The translations under genes were made by a program, and so were the position numbers. Shown piece after piece: positions 58,265-64,000 of a stretch of DNA of 64,000 bases (within the stretch, counting starts at the first letter, position 1; each line of letters opens with the position of its first letter). The notes under the pieces were generated by a model. That model searched no databases. It was not told the DNA's origin and was given only the letters and a program-made list of their open reading frames with translations. This DNA is from Pachyseris speciosa. Its lineage: Eukaryota; Cnidaria; Anthozoa; Scleractinia; Pachyseridae. Location: assembly GCA_016490735.1 (NCBI GenBank), contig JAEMWC010000047.1, forward strand, positions 1 to 64,000. The letters are read 5' to 3'.

Positions 58265-61200
58265 AGGTCAATTGTGGGTTCATATGATCTCGTGAAAGAA
58301 ATGAGTGTTTTCAGGCTTCTTTTCGCAATTGCATAAATTGCGTTCACAACTGCGAGGATCATTCTTCATTTGATTTAATTTGTTTACGGCTCACATTAGC
58401 GCTCCAGGAATATGGACACTTAGGCAACTACTCTTTGACCGTTATCAGGGGTCCTGCCGTTATCTGGACTGTGTGAAGGTCTTTAAAACAGAATACTATA
58501 CGACTGGGGGATTAGAGAGTTTTTTCTTTAATCTTTAATCTTTAATCATGGTACTCCTAAAACAGTAATGACTATACTAGGAGAGCTAATTACAGGATAA
58601 TAAATAATAAATTTAGATTTATTTACATAAAACGTAGGATAAAATAACATAATAGATAAAGTTTTAAAAAACAAAATAATATAAATAATGTAATAATAAA
58701 ATTAGTATCAACTAATCCGACCTAATAAATGAGAGAGCATTTGATTTAAATGTATCTAAATTGTCAATATTTGTGAAGCTTAGGGGTATATTGTTCCATA
58801 AAGCTATTGTCCTCGGATAAAAAGAATATTTATAAATATCGTTATTCACTTTCACTTGTTTAAAAGGACAACAGTTTGCAGCTCTTGATGGTCTTTCATT
58901 CGGTATGACATCAGGTGGAAGTGATATGCCAACATGGCCCATATAGATTTTATAAAACATGGTGCCTTGTGAAAGAAGTCTTCGGTGATGGAGCGAGTCC
59001 CATCCAAGACTTTCAACCATTGGTGTAACGTGGCTATAACGTGAGTAGTCGTTGAAGACATATCGGGCGGCTCTTCGTTGGACAGATTCAATTTTGTTTA
59101 TGTTCTGGTGCCTGTATGGATTCCATACACAGGACGCGTATTCGAGTTTAGGCCGTACAAGAGTACGATATGCCGTGTCTTTAACTTTATGGTTACAACC
59201 GCCCAGTACTCGGCGCAAAAGACCCAGAGTTGAGTTAGCATTTTTGCAAATGATTTCTACATGTTCATTCCAGCTTAAGTTGCTTGATATCGTAACACCG
59301 AGGTACTTTGTTGAGTTAACTTTGGATATAGACAAGCCATTTAAAGTGTATTGAAACAGGATTGGAGATTTTTTACATGTTATTCCTAAATGATAACATT
59401 TTTTAACGTTGAATTTAAGTTGCCAGCTCTTTGACCATGAGGATGGTTGGTTCAGGTCGTTTTGTAGAGATAAGCAGTCCTCAGAGCTTCGAATTTCACT
59501 ATATAAAATACAGTCGTCAGCAAAAAGACGCAAATTGGCATTTATACATTTCGTGATGTCATTTATATACAGTAGAAATAGCACTGGCCCCAAAATTGAA
59601 CCTTGTGGGACTCCAGATAAAACAGGCTTAGGAGAAGATTGAGTGCCATTTATAGAAACAAGTTGAGAACGATTCGACAAGAGTGCCTTGATCCATAACA
59701 GCATATTTCCTCTGATTCCGTAGTAATCCAATTTCAGTAATAATCTTTGATGGGGTACCGAGTCAAAGGCTTTAGAGAAGTCAAGCAAAATAGCGTCAGT
59801 ATGACTGCGTACATTAATAGATTTAGCCCAGTCATGTATAGATGTTATCAATTGGGTCTCACAAGAGAAACGCTGCCGAAAGCCATGTTGCTCGTCGATT
59901 ATGATGTTGTGTTTAGACAGGTGTTTAGCCATATGACTGAGCACCACATGTTCCATCACTTTACAGCATATGGAGGTTAAAGAGATAGGCCGGTAATTTG
60001 AAGGCAGAGATTTATTATCTTTCTTGAAAACAACAGTAATAAGGGCCTTGGACCAATCTGAGGGAACCGCATTGAGATTTAAAGATTGCTGAAAGATAAA
60101 AGCAAGCCATCCAGAAGCAGATTGAGACATCTCTTTCAATACACGTGCAGGCAATTCATCAGGGCCGCATGCCTTATTAGGGTTAAGCTGGGATAATTGC
60201 TTGGCAACTCCCTCGGGTGATATTTGTAAATCAGCGATCGGAGGGTAAGGAGATGTAGAAATTTGAGGTAAAGGTAATTGTTCATTTGTAAAGACAGAAA
60301 AAAAGTAGGAATTCAAAGTTTCAGCTTTATCTTTGTCCGTAACAAACACGCCTTGATCAGTCTTGAGAGGCGGAGATTGAACAATAATGCATGATTCCAA
60401 CATTTTAGCCGCCAGATTTCCAGGCTGTGGTGATTCAAAGGACCAGTTATTTAATTTAACTTAGGCAGCGGCTTAAGACAATTAGTGGGCCTTCCAAATC
60501 TGTTTATAAGTGGTTTATTTTAAGTCGATAAATAGTGTTCTGGTCTGGGATAAAGGGCGTCTTGTTACCGTCAGCAGCTGACATATTTAGATATGCCGGA
60601 TTGTTCGCAAAATTGAAAATTAAAATGGCTTAGAACGCGGATTTGTTAAACACCGTTTAAGATACGTTCTAATAACCGACCCAAAGATTTCAACTGATTT
60701 ATTAGCCGCAATTCGTTGGATAAGGTCTTGAAAATGTCGGTACAAATAAACCCCATTAGATTGTCACTAAGCACATAAGACAGATAAATATCAGTAAAAA
60801 GCAACAAGACTCTATCAAGACATCTACTCGGCGCGCATGCTCTGTATTGAGTGGCCGCAGATCATTAGACTGCAAACCTGTCCATATCCGTCAATGGCCT
60901 GTCGGGAAAGTGCGCGATCTTTAAACTAAACTGAAAGGAATCGAATCAGCGCTTGCGAGGCTTGCGCTTGCAAATCTACTCTTTCCTCGCGAGTTTTCGA
61001 CGATCTATGCCGGTTTCGCAAAGTGGATTTCAAAAGAAAATAAAAACACTATTTTACAATTTAGCTGATCATATACTGACCATATCAGGATCATTCCAAT
61101 GTCCGTTGCCAGCTGCTGGCATGAGATCGTTCTGGTTGTCACCGTACCAACTAAAAATATCCACAACGCTGTTGAATGAATCCTACAGATGTTGGATGCA

Positions 61201-63349
61201 ACAAAAAAGTGATGTTAAAGTTGTTTTTAAGTTTCAGACATATTATATGCCCGTTTCGAATGCCTCATCGATCCTCGTTAATTAACCCTCCCACCGCACC
61301 CAATTTCACCCCCGTAGTTCCTCTGAAATGAGAGCTCCAAGCTTTAAGCCAATGACTAAAGTAGTGTTACCCTCTTAAGGCCTGTTTTTAACAGTGATCA
61401 TTCTGCTAAATGAAATGCTGAAACCGATAACTGAAGTAGCTCGTTCAAATGACAAAAACTTTAAAACAGGGAATAAAAAGGGCAGGTCACCAGCTTTGTT
61501 TTGTTGATGATGATGATGATGATGATGACTGGAAATGAAAGAGTCTTTCAGGCGCTTTGTTTTCACTGAGCTGGTGGTGTAGCCTGCGTGTAGACGTCTC
61601 CTATTCCTTTGTTGCGTGCAACAAAGGAAATAGAAGACGTCTGCACGCAGGCTACTGGTGGTGCAGATATTTCCGTACTTTTGTCATGCTTTCTCAAACA
61701 GATTATGCTAATGCTAGAAACCCTTTCCAGCCACTGGTGTTAACATTTCTTTTTACCTGGATATCCATGTAATTTCTCCATAGGTTACAATGTTCCGCAA
61801 TTTTCTCATAGTTTGGCTGATGACAAAACAAGATAAACCCTTTATTCATTCATGATTAACGGCTGATTACTGTTTTAAAACATGCATAAACTTGCCTAGT
61901 ATCACGAGCACGGACAGCGAATCCGCACAAACGCAACCTCCCTCCCCCATATAGAATGTCATGCTCTCTTGGACCATTATAGAAAGGATGCTTGCAGTTT
62001 ATACCAACAATTGGTTAACATTGTCTTCAGTAACATAACATGGTTGATACGACTCACTGTAATGTTCATATAGACTTGATAAGCTGGCCAACTGCACGAA
62101 AACACGATAGGCCGACCGGTTTTGTTCAGGGCGCGGCTAAATTTTGGGTATCCCTTGTCCATCATGAGCGGGTTTGCATAACAGCCATCTAATTTGAGGT
62201 AATCAACTCCCCAGTCTGCAAATGTCTGGACAAAGAAACAGTAAGTAAATCACCAGTTTGTTTATAAAATGCTTCTAAGGGCATTCAGTTTGGGAGATTA
62301 TTGCCGAAAGTATGTTTGCTTACCGTAAAAGCTCTATTAAGCCCTCCTTCTCTATTAACCCCCCTCTCTAATAAGCCCCCCTACCCCCCATTTTGGGACA
62401 TGAGATTTTGTTATTAGTCCCTTCTATTCCCTCTTACGAAATCCACTTCATGCGGCCCAGTTGGTTTGTTTATAAACAAATACCCACTCAACACATAATA
62501 CTGCTTTGCTGCTCTATATTAAATACTAAAGTTTCACTGCAGTTGTTTGAGTTTTGTACCAAAAACTATTTTAAGACGAAACGGCATGTTTAGACTTGAA
62601 ATAAGCCCCCCTCTCTACTAAGCCCCCCTCTCTAATTAGCCCCCCGTCAATGAGGCCTGAAATTAAATAAGCCCCCCCCCCACCTCCGAGCGGTAATAGA
62701 GCTTTTACGGTATTTTGCGAACGTCGTGGAGACGTCTTGTACCTACAGCTACATATGGGAGTGGCTTTTTAGAATGGTTGTCAATTGAGCGTCGTAAAAC
62801 AAAAAACAAAGCAATTACTCTGACCAATCATAACAGACCAAAACCGTGCGAAGAGCCAATCGGAATACAAAGCAATTACATTTAACCTGCGCAAGGCGCG
62901 GGAAAATGCGCGCGTGCAAGTCGCCACTGGTTTTGCTTTTGCTTTTCACTGGTTTGAAAACGTGGCGCGAGTTTTGCTGGCCAATCACAGAGCGAACCAA
63001 TACAAAACCAAAGCAAACGCAATTCGCTTTCCATGCTCAATTGAAAACCGCTCTGAGGGAAAAACAAAATAGAAGCAAAACAAGAAAGAAAAGGAACTTA
63101 AAGAGAAATGACATGATGTAGAACATAAACTAGAAACCTGTGCATCTGTGTCGATGTGCTTGATACTGCCTGGGTACCCTGCACACGTTTTGGTTCCGTA
63201 ATCTGCCATAGTGATACAAAAGGACAAATGATACCTGGTACGCAATTACTTTCAAACCGGCCCAAGTGAATTGCTATACTTTGTGATGCCCGAATAAGGC
63301 AAAAACAAATACCTGCATAAATTCCAAGTTTAAGACCTCTAGCGTGAAT
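50633..63349 (-). CDS. GH27 alpha-N-acetylgalactosaminidase-like enzyme (gene B, 5' end off-window)
   Basis: Ten exons visible on the minus strand: 63349-63313, 63202-63138, 62225-62058, 61816-61757, 61182-61081, 57649-57575, 57385-57321, 52065-52008, 51564-51445, 51172-50633. They correspond to exons 5-14 of gene A; seven have identical lengths (37, 65, 168, 60, 102, 75, 65). Exons 1-4, including the signal peptide, lie beyond the right edge. Seen: [16 protein letters not shown], nucleophile Asp in DYLKLDGCY, acid/base Asp in [21 protein letters not shown] and [11 protein letters not shown]. The recognition loop SCSWPAY has Ser and Ala exactly where human NAGA does, predicting alpha-GalNAc specificity. 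After the usual family end (KLTPICDEE) the last exon runs on for about 135 Lys/Glu/Thr-rich residues with EKTDKK-like repeats, absent from gene A. The introns hold the Penelope, SINE and LINE insertions. Confidence 0.92.
52087..52275. repeat. Imperfect (GAT)n/(GATAAT)n repeat
   Basis: GATGAT/GATAATG/GGTGAT-type interrupted triplets in an intron of GH27 gene B. Confidence 0.7.
52604..52632 (-). ncRNA. Hammerhead-ribozyme-like core (minus copy)
   Basis: On the minus strand CTGATGA is followed by a GGA(A)GGC/GCCTCC stem and then CGAAA, the order of a hammerhead core (CUGAUGA, stem II, GAAA). Identical to the + strand copy at 57107-57135. Stems I and III were not proven. Confidence 0.45.
52901..55131. 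mobile_element. 2.23-kb Mutator-like element (9-bp TSD, ~450-bp TIRs)
   Basis: Starts GGCATAGTCTAAAACATGG and ends CCATGTTTTAGACTATGCC. Flanked by the 9-bp repeat TTAGATTTG (52892-52900 and 55132-55140). Terminal inverted repeats run 52901-53379 and 54688-55131 and include a (GGACTCT)n minisatellite that differs in copy number between the ends. It splits the minus-strand Penelope frame. The unsplit sister copy at about 56843-56853 holds the single empty target (CCAAATCTAAT). A 9-bp TSD with long TIRs fits the MULE superfamily. No MULE transposase is seen; the core instead holds a retrotransposon-like fragment. Confidence 0.9.
53480..54020 (-). pseudogene. Captured retrotransposon C-terminal (zf-RVT-like) fragment
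   Basis: On the minus strand: [20 protein letters not shown], then [16 protein letters not shown], then after a one-base frame shift [35 protein letters not shown] and [14 protein letters not shown]. The C-x2-C ... DE-x-HFL-x2-C spacing is the Zn knuckle at the C terminus of many cnidarian non-LTR polyproteins. It lies in the core of the Mutator-like element, so it was either captured by it or inserted into it. Confidence 0.6.
55979..56623. mobile_element. 645-bp element with 6-bp TSD nested in Penelope copy
   Basis: Starts CAGGAGTGCTTGATGG and ends CGTTGGGTACTCCTG, flanked by TGTAAT (55973-55978, 56624-56629). The right TIR (inverse CAGGAGTACCCAACGACC) is close to that of the two 436/439-bp elements (CAGGGGCACCCAACGA). 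The interior is rich in GCTGGCTGGCA words. Non-coding. Confidence 0.82.
57107..57135 (+). ncRNA. Hammerhead-ribozyme-like core (plus copy)
   Basis: CTGATGA (57107-57113), a hairpin GGAAGGC-TGT-GCCTCC, then GAAA (57132-57135). Located in the 3' UTR of the Penelope-like element, where hammerhead ribozymes are known in this retroelement class. Self-cleavage is not demonstrated; the first closing pair of stem II would be A-C. Confidence 0.45.
57807..58373. mobile_element. Composite tRNA-like SINE with 12-bp TSD
   Basis: Two direct 250-bp units (start words GTGAATGATATATGAAATGA at 57807 and 58057), each with a tRNA-like core, are followed by an inverted 70-bp piece (TTTTCAGGCTTCTTTTCGCA to CATTCTTCATTTGA). 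The block is flanked by TTTAATTTGTTT at 57795-57806 and 58374-58385. It lies in an intron of GH27 gene B. Confidence 0.85.
57920..58002 (-). pseudogene. tRNA-Thr-like core of SINE (unit 1)
   Basis: On the minus strand: GGCTTCATAGCTCGGTTGGT (A box), ATCGCACCGGTAATCGCGAG (GGT anticodon loop CCGGTAA with one extra base in the 3' stem) and GGTCACGGGTTCAAACCCC (B box). The extra base disrupts the anticodon stem and the acceptor ends do not pair well, so it is a tRNA-derived repeat and not a gene. Unit 2 lies at about 58170-58252. Confidence 0.7.
58520..60455 (-). mobile_element. 5'-truncated LINE with long intact RT frame and (ATTAAAG)n tail
   Basis: On the minus strand the element ends in tandem ATTAAAG units plus A/T (58527-58550), after a 3' UTR. 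The reverse transcriptase frame fills most of the rest. The 5' limit is approximate. It sits in the exon 9 to exon 10 intron of GH27 gene B, in the same orientation as the gene. No target duplication found. Confidence 0.8.
58712..60403 (-). CDS. LINE reverse transcriptase (ORF2 C-terminal 563 residues)
   Basis: Unbroken 563-codon frame. Motifs in order: [36 protein letters not shown] then [70 protein letters not shown], the catalytic FADDCILYS, then KCYHLGIT and [19 protein letters not shown]. The jockey-style C terminus has [28 protein letters not shown] and [13 protein letters not shown]. It is a retrotransposon RNA-directed DNA polymerase of the jockey/CR1 group. The endonuclease and ORF1 are missing, so it is not autonomous as seen, but the intact frame implies a young insertion. 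The first Met here is internal to the original protein. Confidence 0.92.
   Translation of the reverse strand: MLESCIIVQSPPLKTDQGVFVTDKDKAETLNSYFFSVFTNEQLPLPQISTSPYPPIADLQISPEGVAKQLSQLNPNKACGPDELPARVLKEMSQSASGWLAFIFQQSLNLNAVPSDWSKALITVVFKKDNKSLPSNYRPISLTSICCKVMEHVVLSHMAKHLSKHNIIIDEQHGFRQRFSCETQLITSIHDWAKSINVRSHTDAILLDFSKAFDSVPHQRLLLKLDYYGIRGNMLLWIKALLSNRSQLVSINGTQSSPKPVLSGVPQGSILGPVLFLLYINDITKCINANLRLFADDCILYSEIRSSEDCLSLQNDLNQPSSWSKSWQLKFNVKKCYHLGITCKKSPILFQYTLNGLSISKVNSTKYLGVTISSNLSWNEHVEIICKNANSTLGLLRRVLGGCNHKVKDTAYRTLVRPKLEYASCVWNPYRHQNINKIESVQRRAARYVFNDYSRYSHVTPMVESLGWDSLHHRRLLSQGTMFYKIYMGHVGISLPPDVIPNERPSRAANCCPFKQVKVNNDIYKYSFYPRTIALWNNIPLSFTNIDNLDTFKSNALSFIRSD
61507..61530. repeat. (GAT)n microsatellite
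   Basis: GATGATGATGATGATGATGA in an intron of GH27 gene B. Confidence 0.9.
61580..61654. mobile_element. 75-bp palindromic MITE with 9-bp TSD
   Basis: A near-perfect palindrome, TAGCCTGCGTGTAGACGTCT to AGACGTCTGCACGCAGGCTA with the centre TTGCGTGCAA, flanked by CTGGTGGTG at 61571-61579 and 61655-61663. A 9-bp duplication suggests Mutator-like mobilisation. It lies in an intron of GH27 gene B. Confidence 0.88.
62323..62710. mobile_element. 388-bp TIR element with TA duplication (Tc1/mariner-type MITE)
   Basis: Left end CCGTAAAAGCTCTATTA and right end TAATAGAGCTTTTACGG are perfect inverses, each flanked by TA. Repeated AAGCCCCCCTCTCTA words fill both subterminal parts. Non-coding, in an intron of GH27 gene B. 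Confidence 0.85.
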
Positions 63350-63479
63350 CTGCAAAGACAATGCCCCATTTTAATATCCATGACATGAGCTAGACGACAC
63401 TCTCATGTGTATAATCAAACCGGGATTGTCAAGTAAATTATAATCTATACCCTTAGAACTACAAATATAGCAATATAAA

Positions 63480-63770
63480 AAAAAAAAAAAACAAAAGTCT
63501 AAAAGTCCTAAAAATCGAAAAAGTCAAAAAGTTTAAAAATAGGCTTGTCGAAAAGATAGTTCTTAAGCTTAGCTTTAAAAAATCGGGACAGATGTGCTGC
63601 TTTTAATCTCAAATGGAAAGGAATGCCAAAGGTAAGGCGCTCCACTGAGAAAGCCCTCAAGCCAATCGATTTGAGCTTATGCGTAGGCTGCTCCAGCAGA
63701 AGTTGGTCAGCAGACCTAAGAGCTCGCATAGGAACATAGGGCCTGATAAGCTCAGTCAGGAAAGCTACGG
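63480..63770 (-). pseudogene. LINE ORF2 C-terminal fragment
   Basis: On the minus strand: MRALRSADQLLLEQPTHKLK, SIGLRAFSVERLTFGIPFHL, then FFKAKLKNYLFDKPIFK. This follows the common CR1/L2-type C terminus (LRS.D..LL...P..K...GLRAFSV...WNSLP...FK..LK..LF) with one frame slip after RAFSV. It is followed by A/T-rich tail sequence. A 5'-truncated remnant, upstream (in gene sense) of the visible GH27 gene B exons. Confidence 0.7.
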
Positions 63771-64000
63771 TTTCTTTTTAGTATCACCACGACATTAATA
63801 GAATAAATGAAGATGTGAACGATCCTCACAGTTATGACGAAAGGAAAGCCCGACAAAAAATTCATGTATTCATATAAATTTGTTAATAGAAGAGTCACCG
63901 AAAACTGTTCCCCTAAAATGCCTCCTGTATGTACATTATCGGCCACACCCTCCTACCCTCATTCGTTCTTGAATGCCTGAATCGCAAACAAAATAATTTA

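Noticed and set aside
59052..59980. Several plus-strand frames within the LINE
   Set aside because: All are antisense to the 563-codon reverse transcriptase frame.

Overview
This is eukaryotic DNA and almost certainly comes from an anthozoan cnidarian, most likely a stony coral. The genes are intron-rich with GT-AG splice sites and have metazoan homologues. The intergenic and intronic DNA is packed with LINEs, Penelope-like elements, tRNA-derived SINEs and short inverted-repeat transposons. There are no operons or bacterial signals. The organism call is an inference from gene content and repeat style, not from a database match.

Layout. 1-15261 is an uninterrupted tandem satellite with a 169-bp unit (about 90 copies) and no genes. 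15262-19990 is a repeat-rich border. It holds a degenerate 3.1-kb DDE transposon with TIRs (15985-19094) carrying two nested elements, followed by a few old, diverged satellite monomers. 20170-22630 holds a 5'-truncated LINE with a perfect 15-bp target duplication, a second LINE tail and a G/C-tract element. 22774-23955 is a divergent gene pair: the N-terminal half of a zinc alcohol dehydrogenase (-) and a C15orf61-like gene (+). 27583-32934 is a six-exon gene (+) for a C2 / Sec5-type TIG / Rab11-FIP-RBD protein, the most unusual protein in the window. 33536-40248 is a complete 14-exon GH27 glycosidase gene (-). 50633 to beyond 63349 is a second, 5'-incomplete GH27 gene (-) in tandem with the first. 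Its exon lengths match the first gene almost exon for exon, but it differs in the substrate-recognition residues and has a long Lys/Glu-rich C-terminal tail.

Between and inside these genes lies a stack of mobile elements. 43250-48740 is a near full-length but broken LINE with three nested insertions. 52544-57291 is a head-to-head Penelope-like composite flanked by a 14-bp direct repeat; one copy is split by a 2.2-kb Mutator-like element with a 9-bp target duplication, the other by a 645-bp element with a 6-bp duplication. 57807-58373 is a composite tRNA-like SINE with a 12-bp duplication. 58520-60455 is a LINE with a long intact reverse transcriptase frame.

The two GH27 enzymes are predicted to act together in lysosomal or secretory removal of terminal alpha-Gal and alpha-GalNAc. 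The C2-TIG-FIP protein is predicted to act in Rab11/exocyst membrane traffic. The other genes have no evident functional link. No CRISPR array, rRNA, canonical intact tRNA gene or viral gene was recognised.
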